Positions 33,899 to 42,910 of a DNA stretch of 64,000 nt are shown in pieces (within the stretch, counting starts at the first letter, position 1; every line of letters starts with the position of its first letter). The notes under the pieces were generated by a model, which worked only from the letters and a program-made list of their open reading frames with translations, made no database searches and was not told the origin of the DNA. Source of the DNA: Collinsella aerofaciens (GTDB taxonomy: Bacteria; Actinomycetota; Coriobacteriia; Coriobacteriales; Coriobacteriaceae); assembly GCA_008668235.1 (NCBI GenBank), contig RQCP01000043.1:76197-140196 (forward strand), given 5' to 3'. The position numbers and the translations under genes are program-made.

Positions 33899-33938
33899 AA
33901 AAACGCCCGCACCCGCGTGTAGTGCGCGGGTGCGGGCG
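33899..33938 (-). terminator. Terminator of the mobilization operon
   Basis: On the minus strand a perfect 14-base stem (CGCCCGCACCCGCG and its complement, 7-base loop) is followed by five T residues. It lies 46 bases beyond the coupling-protein stop. Confidence 0.93.
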
Positions 33939-33983
33939 CGTAGTTGATCGAGGCGTTTTCGCTGGATATGGGCGATTACGCGG

Positions 33984-35924
33984 CTAGAAGCCCTCGGGAA
34001 CGTATCCTGCGGCCGTTTTCGACTTCGTCGGCGCTGTCGACGTGGCGTCGGGGGCGGTCGGGCCCCGCCAAACCTTCGGTGCCGTTTCGTTCCTGATCTT
34101 GCGGCGAGCGGTCGATTGCTCCATGAGTGTTCGTTCGGCATCGGGTGACGTCATTCCGAGCATGGGCCCCACGAAAGTCTCGGTAACGTCCCTGCTGGGA
34201 AAGGCCATCGGCACGCCGTCATGGATCACGAGAGCTCCCGTCTCGCGGCCGGTCCAACGCTGGAGCTCGTCGGGCGTGATGAGCGGCCTGCGCACGAGTC
34301 CCTCACTCGTGCCCGTCGAGCCGGTGTTCGTCCCCTTCGTTCGACTTGTGGACTGCGCGACCGCCGTGTAGGAGCCCATCGACTCCGAGAGTTTGCGTGC
34401 GGTGTCGAGGTTGGAGCAGGAGAGAACGACCTTGTCCTTGAGGAGGTCGAGTATCGTCTCGGCCTCTTCTCGGCTGTAGCCGGAGACGGACTGGAGCTGG
34501 AGGAGCGACTGACAGAACCAGAGAACACGGACGCCTTCCGAGCGCATCTCTCCCAGGTCCTGGACAATCCTCTCGTTGCGGCCGAGGGAGGCCGCCTCAT
34601 CGAGGAGGAGGACGGTCTCGACGGGGCAGCGCCCGGCATGGCCCGCGGCGCAGGAGCGCAAAGCCGAGAGCGCTTGGGAAACGAACGTCTGGACGAGTCG
34701 CTTGTAGTTGCCCGTTGCAGAGGATGATGAGATGAAGACCACCGTGGGCTCCTCGCCGATGCCCCCGAGGCCGCACTCGTCATCGTGGAGCATCCGAGCC
34801 ACGTTGCCGTCGACGTACTCGGTGAGGCAGTTGCTCAAGGTCGAGACGATGCCGGGCCCGCCCCCGTGCTCACCGTTGAGCCCGCCGAGGAAGGGGAGCG
34901 CGGGGTCTTCCGCGGGCAAAGACGCCGCCAGGGCGGCGATGCGGTCAAGCGGGCCCTGATCGCCCGACGGCGAGATTGCGGCAGCGACGGACATGACGGT
35001 CTTCTCGTCTTCCGGGATGGACGCGTCCTCGATGAGGGCGAGGGAGATACCGACGAAGAGGTTCCGAGCGCCGTCGTAGAAGAACGGCTGGCCTTTCGAC
35101 GACGCGGGCACGATGCAGCGCGCGAGCTCACGCAGCTCCCGTGCACAGCCGCCGGTCCCCTCCGCCCTAAAGGCCTCCTTTGCCCTCTCGAGCGGATCGA
35201 ACCGAACCGAGGATGCGGGCGCGTCGAACATCACGTCGACGATGCGGTGAGTGCCCGTCTTCTCGAACACGGGCTCAAGGAAGGCCCTGAGCTCGCCCTT
35301 GATGTCGTTGATGATGAGGGAACGCCCCTGCTCGAAGTTTGCCATGGCAGACATTATGGCGACGCGGCGGCTCTTTCCCTCGCCGCTTTCGGCGAGGATG
35401 CAGGCGTGGACCGAGTCGATGAGCCTGACGCTCCTCCCGATCTCGCCCACGACCAACGTGCCGCCCGAGGGTTTGCCGCCCTCCTGCCACGACTCGCTTC
35501 TACGCTTAAGCTCGCCGCGTGCTGAGATGAGCCTCGCGTCGCCGTGGATGGGCGCGCCGGGCGCGCGGCGTCCGCCGACCCAGGTCCCGTCGTGGAGCCA
35601 GCGGGACCAGTCGAGATGGCTCCAGATGCCGGCAGCCATTGAGACAGCGAGGGTTGCCGCGCATCCCACGAGGAAAGCATCGTCCTGGATTAGCTCAGGT
35701 AGGACTTCGAGCGGGTTTTGGAACATGGCATCGGGGAGTTCGGGCGCCGCGGCCGCCCCGAAGCTTCTGAGCGTCGCGGCGATGCCGGTGAACCATGCTT
35801 CTAGCCAGCGCCATACTGCCGGCAGCAGGACGAGCACGATCGCGGTCCCAGCGACCGCGCCGGCGGCGACACAGCGCTTGAGGTGCGCGCCTTCGTCGAC
35901 GTTGAAACTCTTCTGCTTGCTCAT
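33984..35924 (-). CDS. VirD4/TraG-type conjugative coupling protein
   Basis: A 646-residue membrane ATPase that delivers the relaxase-DNA complex to a secretion channel. Two hydrophobic segments lie near the N-terminus (about 18-38 and 75-95). Walker A has the form ILAESGEGKSRR, and Walker B is TVLLLDEAASLG. The C-terminal VIHDGVPMAFPSRDV matches the family. Start and relaxase stop overlap (ATGA). No type IV secretion channel genes are visible, so the element likely borrows a channel from a helper. Confidence 0.88.
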   Translation of the reverse strand: MSKQKSFNVDEGAHLKRCVAAGAVAGTAIVLVLLPAVWRWLEAWFTGIAATLRSFGAAAAPELPDAMFQNPLEVLPELIQDDAFLVGCAATLAVSMAAGIWSHLDWSRWLHDGTWVGGRRAPGAPIHGDARLISARGELKRRSESWQEGGKPSGGTLVVGEIGRSVRLIDSVHACILAESGEGKSRRVAIMSAMANFEQGRSLIINDIKGELRAFLEPVFEKTGTHRIVDVMFDAPASSVRFDPLERAKEAFRAEGTGGCARELRELARCIVPASSKGQPFFYDGARNLFVGISLALIEDASIPEDEKTVMSVAAAISPSGDQGPLDRIAALAASLPAEDPALPFLGGLNGEHGGGPGIVSTLSNCLTEYVDGNVARMLHDDECGLGGIGEEPTVVFISSSSATGNYKRLVQTFVSQALSALRSCAAGHAGRCPVETVLLLDEAASLGRNERIVQDLGEMRSEGVRVLWFCQSLLQLQSVSGYSREEAETILDLLKDKVVLSCSNLDTARKLSESMGSYTAVAQSTSRTKGTNTGSTGTSEGLVRRPLITPDELQRWTGRETGALVIHDGVPMAFPSRDVTETFVGPMLGMTSPDAERTLMEQSTARRKIRNETAPKVWRGPTAPDATSTAPTKSKTAAGYVPEGF

Positions 35925-37279
35925 AGAATCATTCCCTTCACTATTGTTTTCGCTGGGTCGAGCACGATGCCCGTCGCATCGCCCCTGATCGCGGCCGATA
36001 CGGCGGCTGCGAGCGCCCTCGCGAGCGCGCGCTCGGCCTTCTGGCCGACTTCGTCTGACAGGTCCTTTTTGCCTTTGGGACCCTCTGTTGCGGACGCGAG
36101 CGTTTTGGCAAGGGCACTGCCCACAGCAACGGGGGCTTTTGCCATGGAAAGCGCGTAGGACGGGCACGACCGGAGGCATCTCTCCGGGATGGGCCTGCGC
36201 TCGCGGACGGCTTCTCGCGCCCTCTCCAGGTCTTTTCCGGTGACGCAGGCGCGGACTTCGCCGACGAGCGGCCTCATGCGCTTGCGCTCCGTTGCGGGCC
36301 CGTCGTCCGGCTTTGCGGACCTTATCGGTTCCCTTTCGGGGTCCGTTGCCCGGTCGGGTGCGATGACCCTCAGTAGGGCGTTGCCCTGGCGCGTGCGTAG
36401 CTCGTGCATGGCGTCGTTCACGTAGCGGTCCCGCGCAACGCCTTCGAGCCCCTTGAGGTCGGCGCAGCGCTCCACGGACTTGCGGTAAGCTGCGCCCGCC
36501 TCCTTGATTTCAGGGTGCCTCGACCCCGCTTCCGCGTTTGCGGCATCGACGGCCTTGGCGACATCTGGGTGCCAGCGGCGGAGGTGCGCGTAGGAGATGC
36601 GGCCGTCCGCAGGCAGAGCGACGCCAATCTCATCGGCGGGGACATGGCGGACGGCGTCGACCGCCCGCGACCTCGCTAGGTCGCGGGCCACGTGTTCGGC
36701 CGCGAGTGCCGGGGCCAGGGCCGCGTCGGTGAGCGCGTTTCTTGCCCGGTCGAGCCTGTTGCGGGCCATGAGCGAATCGAACGAGCCATCGGACGACCAC
36801 GCAATAACGTGCACGTGCTTGGAGCTCGGGTGGTTCTCGTGCTCGGCGGCTACCCAGCGGACGCTTGACTCGGGGATGCCCATTGCCTCGGCAAGCGCCG
36901 GCGAGAGGTTTCGTCGGCAGAAGCGCTGCCAGTCCTCCTTGCACGCGAGGTCGAGCTCGCGCGCCTCGTCCCTGCGGACGCTGAGAACGACGGTGGCAAT
37001 CGCGCCGTCGGCCTTTTCGAGCTCCCTGCGGGCCGTGCGGAGCTGGACGGCCCCGTTCTGGTCGAAGAGCGCGGTCGATCCGGGCCTCTCGGCGCAGTAG
37101 CCGACGAGCCCCATCCTCTCTGCGAGCTCGGAGCGCCTGAGGTCGTCGACGGTGGCTGACTTGTCGGCCCCCTCGCGCGTGGCGACGTATTCGATGTTGT
37201 TGGTGATGACTGCGGAACGCCCGCGCGAACCGGGGAGGTGCACGCGGGCGTTCACGACGAGGCTGCTACGACTTGCCAT
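35921..37279 (-). CDS. MobL/MOBP-type relaxase
   Basis: The 452-residue protein would nick oriT and stay attached to the transferred strand. The N-terminal half has NIEYVATREGADKS and VGYCAERPGS, typical of MobL-like relaxases, and the metal-binding histidines in AAEHENHPSSKHVHVIAWS near residues 145-165. A catalytic Tyr is likely the one in EYVATREG or GYCAER. The C-terminal half is helical and charged. The gene overlaps both the accessory gene upstream and the coupling protein downstream. Confidence 0.8.
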   Translation of the reverse strand: MASRSSLVVNARVHLPGSRGRSAVITNNIEYVATREGADKSATVDDLRRSELAERMGLVGYCAERPGSTALFDQNGAVQLRTARRELEKADGAIATVVLSVRRDEARELDLACKEDWQRFCRRNLSPALAEAMGIPESSVRWVAAEHENHPSSKHVHVIAWSSDGSFDSLMARNRLDRARNALTDAALAPALAAEHVARDLARSRAVDAVRHVPADEIGVALPADGRISYAHLRRWHPDVAKAVDAANAEAGSRHPEIKEAGAAYRKSVERCADLKGLEGVARDRYVNDAMHELRTRQGNALLRVIAPDRATDPEREPIRSAKPDDGPATERKRMRPLVGEVRACVTGKDLERAREAVRERRPIPERCLRSCPSYALSMAKAPVAVGSALAKTLASATEGPKGKKDLSDEVGQKAERALARALAAAVSAAIRGDATGIVLDPAKTIVKGMIL

Positions 37280-37730
37280 TGGCTAGGCGCTCCCTCGCCT
37301 CCGAGAGCGTCATGCCGCGCTGCATGAGGCCGGCCTGCTTGTCGTAGGCGGCGTAGATGTCCGAGGCGCTCACGCTATTCAGACCCTCGAACGTGCCCTT
37401 CTCGATTTCGACGGCGGCGATTGCCGCGACGATCGAGGCGCGCGTGGCGCGGTGCACGACGCGCGCGATGCGGTCCTCCTGCTCGGCGTTGCGCTCGCCG
37501 AGCGTGCGGTCGAGCTGCTCCAGCAGCGGCTGCATGACGCCGCGCAGATAGGTTCCGAGCTCGGTGGAGTAGAGCGTCAGGCCGTCGGAGGCGAGTCCGG
37601 CAGTGATGAGCTCGCGGGCGGCTGCGCTGTCGCTAAGATCCTTGGAAACCCCGTAGGCGTGGAGGCGGCGATACGCCTTGTCAGGGAGTCGGAGGCTCAT
37701 GACCTTCGACCCGTCTTTTCCGATGGCCAT
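37266..37730 (-). CDS. MobC-like mobilization accessory protein
   Basis: A 154-residue protein. The N-terminus MSLRLPDKAYRRLHAYGVSKDL followed by SAAARELITAGLAS fits a ribbon-helix-helix DNA-binding domain. A long central helix (LRGVMQPLLEQLDRTLGERNAEQ) may mediate dimerisation. It overlaps the relaxase start by 14 bases. Proteins of this kind bind oriT and help the relaxase. Confidence 0.7.
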   Translation of the reverse strand: MAIGKDGSKVMSLRLPDKAYRRLHAYGVSKDLSDSAAARELITAGLASDGLTLYSTELGTYLRGVMQPLLEQLDRTLGERNAEQEDRIARVVHRATRASIVAAIAAVEIEKGTFEGLNSVSASDIYAAYDKQAGLMQRGMTLSEARERLANGKS

Positions 37731-37731
37731 C

Positions 37732-38220
37732 TTAGAGTCCCTCGTTCGGGAGGGGCGCGCCGACAGCGCGGAGGGCGGCGATGTTCTCGGGCGTGCGCTC
37801 GTAGGTCTTGGGCCAGAAGGTGACGGGCATCATGGCAAGGTCATCGCGGGGGATGCCGTAGGCGAAGAGGTAGGCCTCGATGGCGTCGCCGTATTCTGCA
37901 TCGTTGACGCGATAGGCATCGGTGAAGAAGATGCCGGTCGGGTCGTCGTTGCAGCCCTTGACGAAGTAGACGCCGTTCCCGCCTTCCTTGAACGGGTTCA
38001 GGACCTTGTACTCCGGCTTCGCGTAGTAGGCGATCCCCGCGCGGACGATGCGCGTAAAGCCCGGGCGCTCGTTGGCTCGCGCCGCTCGTGCGAAGCCCAG
38101 GTCGGGATCTGACTCCAGCAGATGGGTGAGCACGGAGCCGACGGCGTCGTCCTTGTGCTCGGGGATCGTCCCGAGGAGATCGGCGAGACGCGATTTGGTT
38201 TTCTTGACAAGTACCATCAT
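37732..38220 (-). CDS. Hypothetical protein, first gene of the mobilization operon
   Basis: A 162-residue soluble protein (MMVLVKKTKSRLADLLGTI). I recognise no family. The middle has YYAKPEYKVLNPFKEGGNGVYFVKG and TGIFFTDAYRVNDAEYGDAIEAYLF. The gene ends one base before the MobC-like start. The position between a candidate oriT and the mobilization genes suggests a role in transfer or its control. Confidence 0.65.
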   Translation of the reverse strand: MMVLVKKTKSRLADLLGTIPEHKDDAVGSVLTHLLESDPDLGFARAARANERPGFTRIVRAGIAYYAKPEYKVLNPFKEGGNGVYFVKGCNDDPTGIFFTDAYRVNDAEYGDAIEAYLFAYGIPRDDLAMMPVTFWPKTYERTPENIAALRAVGAPLPNEGL

Positions 38221-38318
38221 GGTTTTCCTCTCTGCCGGTGCCGTATGGGTACCGGCGATTCATTTGAGCTTCTTCGTTGGTGACGCTTCTAGCTGCGGCG
38301 AAACGTTGCAGTGCCGAA

Positions 38319-38430
38319 GGTGCCAAAGAACAGGAAAGAGTTTCTTGACCAATGGCACCTTTGGCACCATCGAGAGACTTTGCAGGTGAGGGGCGGCAAG
38401 CGAGGTGCCGCAACGGAATGCTGCGGCACC
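38319..38430. other. Inverted repeats upstream of the mob operon, candidate oriT
   Basis: GGTGCCAAAG at 38319-38328 and CTTTGGCACC at 38359-38368 are perfect 10-base arms around a 30-base spacer. A second dyad, GGTGCCGCA at 38404-38412 and TGCGGCACC at 38422-38430, uses a related half-site. The region lies between the VapE-like gene and the mobilization operon, where oriT is expected. Confidence 0.45.
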
Positions 38431-38440
38431 CTCGTCGGCC

Positions 38441-39670
38441 CTAATCCGTCTCCCGGTACACCCAGCAGCGCTGCTTGCCGTACGGGGGACAGAGGCGCTT
38501 GTTGCCCGGGACCCATCCCGGGCACTGCGATGACAGGATGCGGCTGACCATCTTGCAGTTGGCCTTGGTCTTCTCGAGATGGAGGGCCTTGTCGAGAATC
38601 TCGAACGTGCATATGGGACGGTCGGTGTTGGCGGGGAGGTATGCGAGGACCTTCTGCACGCAGGGGTCCTCCTCGACGAAGCGGCTGCGTTGCGCGGTCG
38701 CCTCGATCTCCATCTCGGGCGTGAGGACGGTCGAGAAACGGGGGTCGCCCGTCTTCATCCACGTGCGGGCCTCTGCCCATGCCTGCCGGATGGCGGTAGG
38801 AAAGCCCTCGTCGAAGACGGACTTCTCCGTGCGCTCGATGCCGCAGAGCACCGGGAGGAAGCGCCTCGCGCCGCTCGTCCGCTCGCGGATGAAGTCGGCC
38901 TCGTTCGTGGTGCCGATGAAGACCACGCGCCGGGGGAAAGCCTCCGTCCGTCGACAGTAGGCTCCCCGGAACTCATCTACCTGACGTGTGATCCCGGCCT
39001 TCACGCTCTCGACGGAGCGCTCGGACATGCCGTTGAGCTCGGGGATCTCAATGATCCACTTGCCCCGGTTTTGCTCGCCCGTGAGCCTGACGTCGCCGAG
39101 GTTGATCACTGAGTCGCTGAAGTACTCGTCGCGCATGGCGAGGCCCCTCGCGAAGGAGGACTTGCCGATACCCCCGGCACCGCACAGGATAGGCATGTAA
39201 TCGGCCTTGCAGCCCGGGCTGTAGGCGCGGGCGATGCCCTCGCAGAACAAGATGCGCTCGACCTCCGAGACGTATGCGCTCCTCTCCGCACCGAGGTAGG
39301 CATTGAGAAGCGTGCCGACGCGCGGGGTACCGTCCCAGGCGAGGGCGTCGAGCATGGTAACGAGCGGGTCATAGGCGTTGTCCTCACCGACGATGGTCAA
39401 TGCGAGCAGCATGTACTTCTCCTTCTGGAGCGAGATAGTTTGCTGGAGGAGGGCGAAGAGCCGGGCGTCGTCGCTGTCGCGCCACCGGCGTTCCCGCGAA
39501 CCTGCATCCCAGGGCAGGGACCCGGTCTTGAAGAGCTCGTTCGCGAGTCGGTTGTAGCCGACGTTCAGGGGAAGAGACTTGAGCTCCTCGACGATCTCGT
39601 TGACGGTCGGCGGGGAACGACGCTCCGGGGGCTGCGGCTCGGGGGCATCGTCGTGCTTCTGCGTGCCCAT
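38441..39670 (-). CDS. VapE/virulence-associated E family P-loop ATPase
   Basis: A 409-residue protein with Walker A in LCGAGGIGKSSFARGLA and the family motif NLGDVRLTGEQNRGKWIIEIPELNGM. VFIGTTNEADFIRERTSGARRFLPV matches the sensor region. These proteins resemble phage and island helicase-primases and are used for replication of integrative elements. Its start overlaps the stop of the upstream small gene (TAATG). The N-terminal primase part seen in longer relatives is missing. Confidence 0.88.
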   Translation of the reverse strand: MGTQKHDDAPEPQPPERRSPPTVNEIVEELKSLPLNVGYNRLANELFKTGSLPWDAGSRERRWRDSDDARLFALLQQTISLQKEKYMLLALTIVGEDNAYDPLVTMLDALAWDGTPRVGTLLNAYLGAERSAYVSEVERILFCEGIARAYSPGCKADYMPILCGAGGIGKSSFARGLAMRDEYFSDSVINLGDVRLTGEQNRGKWIIEIPELNGMSERSVESVKAGITRQVDEFRGAYCRRTEAFPRRVVFIGTTNEADFIRERTSGARRFLPVLCGIERTEKSVFDEGFPTAIRQAWAEARTWMKTGDPRFSTVLTPEMEIEATAQRSRFVEEDPCVQKVLAYLPANTDRPICTFEILDKALHLEKTKANCKMVSRILSSQCPGWVPGNKRLCPPYGKQRCWVYRETD

Positions 39671-39870
39671 TAGATCACCTCACGAGACTGGTGGTGGCGA
39701 GGGCCATTTGCGGGGTGGTTCTTGGCGTAGACAAGCGCTTCGAGCCGGTCGAGGCGAAGCTCCGCTTCGAGTAGACGCTCGACCAGCTCTTCCTCCGACA
39801 GGTGATGGTCGAGGCCATGGTCGCGTAAGACGGCGTGGCGTCGGGCGGAATTCATCGTGCTAAGATTCAT
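39670..39870 (-). CDS. Small helical protein upstream of the VapE gene
   Basis: A 66-residue protein (MNLSTMNSARRHAVLRDHGL) with a GGAGGA site ten bases upstream. It is a charged helical protein with a heptad-like stretch (LSEEELVERLLEAELRLDRLEALVY) that may form a coiled coil. No family is recognised. It overlaps the genes on both sides, so it is part of the replication operon. Confidence 0.6.
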   Translation of the reverse strand: MNLSTMNSARRHAVLRDHGLDHHLSEEELVERLLEAELRLDRLEALVYAKNHPANGPRHHQSREVI

Positions 39871-40309
39871 CGGCAGGGTCCTCCTTATATGTGGACTCAA
39901 GGTTTTGGGCGACGGCCGAGCTTTGGTCGGGGAGGCCGTCGTCCATCCCAAGGTTTGCGATAAGCGCGTCTTCGAGCTCCACGGGGGAGCGTTCGGGTGC
40001 GAACGAGCCGGCGAAGGCAGCGAGCGTCTCAAGCGACTCGACGAGTCCGTTATCCATGTCTCCTGCGCGCCGGATGCGTCGGAGCTCCGCTACGACAGGC
40101 CCCACGCGCTCCTTGACCGCCTTGCGCATGCGGGTGGTCGCGATCACGGTAAAGGCGCCTTCAAGCAGGCATTTCGTGATGTAGTCCTGCTTCGACAGGC
40201 CGCTCAGAGCAACGTGGAGGTCGAGCTGGACTGCCTCTTCAGGTGACATGCGGAAGGCGATTGTCTTGCAACGGCGACGACCCTTTGCGTCCAAAATCGG
40301 CCTAGACAT
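39860..40309 (-). CDS. RHH-domain plasmid-mobilization-like protein
   Basis: A 149-residue protein. RCKTIAFRMSPEEAVQLDLHVALSGLSKQDYITKCLLEG is typical of the RHH domain in mobilization or replication regulators of integrative elements. The second half is helical and acidic. It overlaps the integrase stop and the small gene downstream. It may regulate the replication genes. Confidence 0.65.
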   Translation of the reverse strand: MSRPILDAKGRRRCKTIAFRMSPEEAVQLDLHVALSGLSKQDYITKCLLEGAFTVIATTRMRKAVKERVGPVVAELRRIRRAGDMDNGLVESLETLAAFAGSFAPERSPVELEDALIANLGMDDGLPDQSSAVAQNLESTYKEDPADES

Positions 40310-41366
40310 CCGACATCACCTCGTCCAACGCTTCCACCAGATCGTGTTGCGTTGAGGGGAAGAGATGCGAGTACATCTCCGTGACCTCGGCAGTCTCGTG
40401 ACCCATGCGGTCGGCGATTGCCGTGGGCGAGTAACCGCTGTTGATGAGGGCGCTGACATGCGAGTGGCGGATATCGTGGATGCGGATGCGCTTCACACCC
40501 GAGAGCTCACAGCCCCTCTTCATCTCATGCGACAACGCGTGCTTGGTGATGGGGAAGAGCCGGTCGCTAGGAGCGATCTCGGGATGCGTTGCAAGATAGT
40601 CGTGCAGCTCCTCGCGAAGAAGGCTCGGCATGACGATGTCGCGCTTCGAGGCTCGCGTCTTGGGCGGGCCGATAACGTCCTCACCCTTGATGCGGGCGTA
40701 AGAACGGCGGATGCGGATGACGTTAAGCTCGAAGTCGATGTCCTCCGGACGAAGGGCAAGGAGCTCGCCCTCGCGGCAGCCTGAGAGATAGAGTGTGAGG
40801 AAAGCGAGATAGACAAGGGGCTTGTCCTCGATGGCCTGGGAGAAGAGCTTGAACTCGGCAGGGGTCCAGTAAAGCATCTCCTTTTCGGGGCGCTTGGAGC
40901 CGACCTTTCCCGCCGCCAAAATGGGGTTCTGGGGCAAGCGGTAGAAGCGAACCGCGTGGTTAAAGATGGCTGAGAACTGGTTGCAGATGGTATGGAGATA
41001 GCTCTGTGACAGGTTCTGCTCCAAAAGCCAATTCTCCCAGCGCACTACGTCTGCGGCCGTAACGTCGCAAAGGCGCATCTTGCCGAAGAACGGGAGGATG
41101 TACTTGTCGATGATGGCGTCCTTGGTGAGCTTGGTTCCAACGCGCAGGCGAGGGTAGACGTCGCGGGTATACATGGTCTTGACGAAGGCTTCGACGGTGA
41201 TTTCGATGCGCTGGTTGCAGGAGGCGAGGAAGTCGCGCTCCCAAGCCACAGCTTCCTTCTTGGAAGCGAACCCGCGCTTCGTCTTCTTGTGACGCTCGCC
41301 CATGGAGTTGCGGTACCAGGCCTCAACTGTCCAAGTCCCGCGCTTTTTGTCGCGACTAACCGACAT
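40302..41366 (-). CDS. int: Tyrosine recombinase / site-specific integrase
   Basis: A 354-residue integrase. The N-terminus (RGTWTVEAWYRNSMGERHKKTKRGF) is an AP2-like arm-binding domain, followed by a SAM-like core-binding domain (about 60-160). The catalytic domain has Arg in LYLSGCREGELLAL, Lys in PPKTRASKRDI, HDIRHSH (His-x-x-Arg), GHETAEVTEMYSH with the second His, and the Tyr nucleophile in EMYSHLF. It probably inserted the element at the end of guaA. The xis-like gene overlaps its start. Confidence 0.95.
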   Translation of the reverse strand: MSVSRDKKRGTWTVEAWYRNSMGERHKKTKRGFASKKEAVAWERDFLASCNQRIEITVEAFVKTMYTRDVYPRLRVGTKLTKDAIIDKYILPFFGKMRLCDVTAADVVRWENWLLEQNLSQSYLHTICNQFSAIFNHAVRFYRLPQNPILAAGKVGSKRPEKEMLYWTPAEFKLFSQAIEDKPLVYLAFLTLYLSGCREGELLALRPEDIDFELNVIRIRRSYARIKGEDVIGPPKTRASKRDIVMPSLLREELHDYLATHPEIAPSDRLFPITKHALSHEMKRGCELSGVKRIRIHDIRHSHVSALINSGYSPTAIADRMGHETAEVTEMYSHLFPSTQHDLVEALDEVMSDV

Positions 41367-41565
41367 GGGTCATCGCCGCCTTCTGCTTGGAAGGGGCGGA
41401 GAGGAGACGAGCCTCGAAGTACGAGCGCTGAACCTTCCCAGGGATGGTCATGATGCCTTGAGCTGCAAGTTCTGCATTTAAGGTCTTGATGAGCTTGAAG
41501 GCAAAGGATTTGCTCATGCCTGTGGCTCCTGCAACCTCCTCAGCGTTCATGAATTGGTTGGACAT
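41356..41565 (-). CDS. Excisionase-like / helix-turn-helix protein
   Basis: A 69-residue protein (MSNQFMNAEEVAGATGMSKSFAF) with a helix-turn-helix of MerR/excisionase type (AEEVAGATGMSKSFAFKLIKTLNAEL). It overlaps the integrase start by 11 bases. Small proteins in this position usually direct excision by bending DNA at the attachment site, or regulate int. Confidence 0.75.
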   Translation of the reverse strand: MSNQFMNAEEVAGATGMSKSFAFKLIKTLNAELAAQGIMTIPGKVQRSYFEARLLSAPSKQKAAMTHVG

Positions 41566-41593
41566 CGTGAATGCTCCTTTCGGTCGGTTTATA

Positions 41594-41686
41594 CCTCACG
41601 AATATGTGAGGTGCTTCGAAAAATAGAATAGCTCACAAAAACGTGAGGTCAAGCGAAAAACTGAATTATCATCACGAAAATGTGAT
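41594..41686. promoter_or_regulatory. Three evenly spaced operator dyads between xis and the regulator
   Basis: CCTCAC-N6-GTGAGG (41594-41611), CTCAC-N6-GTGAG (41632-41647) and ATCAC-N6-GTGAT (41671-41686) share TCAC-N6-GTGA. Their centres are 37 and 39 bases apart. They cover the divergent promoters and presumably bind the XRE regulator encoded at 41689. Confidence 0.8.
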
Positions 41687-41688
41687 GT

Positions 41689-42324
41689 ATGTCGATTAAC
41701 CTAGTGGACGATAGGAAGCTAACCACGGAAGAAGCGATGATGCGCGATTCGGACAAACTACGCATGGGCATGAAAATACGTACGCTACGCGCGCGGCGAG
41801 GAATGACGCAGAAAGAGTTGGCTGATGCTGCGGGTCTGGGGGAATCGGCACTGAGGAGTTATGAGCTTGGTGCGCGATACCCAAAGGAAAAGCATCTTGA
41901 GTCGCTCGCAAAAGCGCTTAAGGTCCGTCCAGAAGCTTTCGAGGTCTACGGTATCGAGAACGAGCTTCAGTTTATTCATATGCTGTTTAACTTCGAGCAG
42001 ACATTCAAACTTGAGCCGGATAGAGAGGGCTCGCCTAGTCTGCGCTCGTATGGGTATGGAATGGTGCCGAAAGCGCTTATGGATTGGGGAAAGAAGTTCG
42101 CGCAGCTTGAAGAGGGGGAAATCTCAAGGGAGGAGTATGAAGACTGGAAGGACACATATAACCCGACAATTCTGACAAGTTGGTTGGGCGAAGAGATTCC
42201 TGATCCCTATACGGGAAAGGCCCTTGCAGGTGAAGAGCGGGAAGGTGCCGTGCATGCTGTGGAGATGATGCCGGAGACGCTTCAGGACGAGCTGATGCGT
42301 GCTCATCGAGCGGGGAAGATATAG
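41689..42324 (+). CDS. XRE-family regulator of the integrative element
   Basis: The protein is up to 211 residues long. The helix-turn-helix is MGMKIRTLRARRGMTQKELADAAGLGESALRSYELGARYP at about 26-65. The second part (about 85-211) resembles that of immunity-type repressors of gut elements, with no peptidase motif seen. The start may instead be the ATG at 41737 or 41740, which has a GGAAGAA site. The three dyads directly upstream suggest it represses itself and the int-xis operon. Confidence 0.8.
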   Translation: MSINLVDDRKLTTEEAMMRDSDKLRMGMKIRTLRARRGMTQKELADAAGLGESALRSYELGARYPKEKHLESLAKALKVRPEAFEVYGIENELQFIHMLFNFEQTFKLEPDREGSPSLRSYGYGMVPKALMDWGKKFAQLEEGEISREEYEDWKDTYNPTILTSWLGEEIPDPYTGKALAGEEREGAVHAVEMMPETLQDELMRAHRAGKI

Positions 42325-42439
42325 TTTGCGCTTCGTTCCGTTCTCGTGAGGACCAAATGAGTATCAAATGGCGGCGGAGAAACACCTGATGGAGCGGGCT
42401 GGGGTAAAACGGTCGCCTCGTTTAGCTGCGGTGCTCGTT

Positions 42440-42454
42440 ATCGAGTGGGAGTAG
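42440..42454 (+). other. Attachment site copy (attR of island 1)
   Basis: ATCGAGTGGGAGTAG differs from the last 15 bases of guaA at one position. It lies 116 bases past the regulator gene at the integrase end of the island, as expected for the distal attachment site. Confidence 0.75.
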
Positions 42455-42488
42455 AACAGACGTTCGATTCTATGCTATAGTGTTTGCC

Positions 42489-42522
42489 AATGGGCGCGGC
42501 ATCTTCCGAATCCGCGCCCATT
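42489..42522 (+). terminator. Perfect 11-bp hairpin, possible terminator
   Basis: AATGGGCGCGG and CCGCGCCCATT enclose a 12-base loop. No T run follows. It lies just outside island 1. Confidence 0.4.
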
Positions 42523-42527
42523 GCTAT

Positions 42528-42709
42528 ACGGGCCTTACGATGACGAGCTGACGATCATAGGCGCCATGCGTGCATTTGCGGCGGAACGGGGATATGCGCC
42601 CGACTTCTCCGAATTCCGCCTCTGTCACGAGATTTACCTCTCCGACCCGCGCAAGTACGCGCCGGAGAAGCTCAAGACCGTGATTCGCCATCCCATCAAG
42701 CCGATTTAG
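42528..42709 (+). pseudogene. C-terminal remnant of a GyrI-like effector-binding protein
   Basis: The frame encodes YDDELTIIGAMRAFAAERGY and then FRLCHEIYLSDPRKYAPEKLKTVIRHP. The latter is the highly conserved end of GyrI-like small-molecule-binding proteins. The first two thirds of the domain are missing and no ribosome binding site precedes it. The relic lies just past the attachment-site copy, so an earlier insertion or deletion probably broke it. Confidence 0.7.
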
Positions 42710-42910
42710 CGAAACGAGCGCCGCCGTGCGGTCCGGCTTTTGGGGTTTATCAATTGGTAGTCCGCGTCGATCGAGCAAGCTGCCCTGCCTCCCGGCAGGT
42801 GCGTAATCCCCTTGGTCGATCCGTCTCGAGGTGCGCTCTTTGCTCATCTTGTGGCGTGGGGTTACGATACTCCTAAAAGTGTAACCAGATTCGAGTTTTA
42901 GGAGCAGCTT

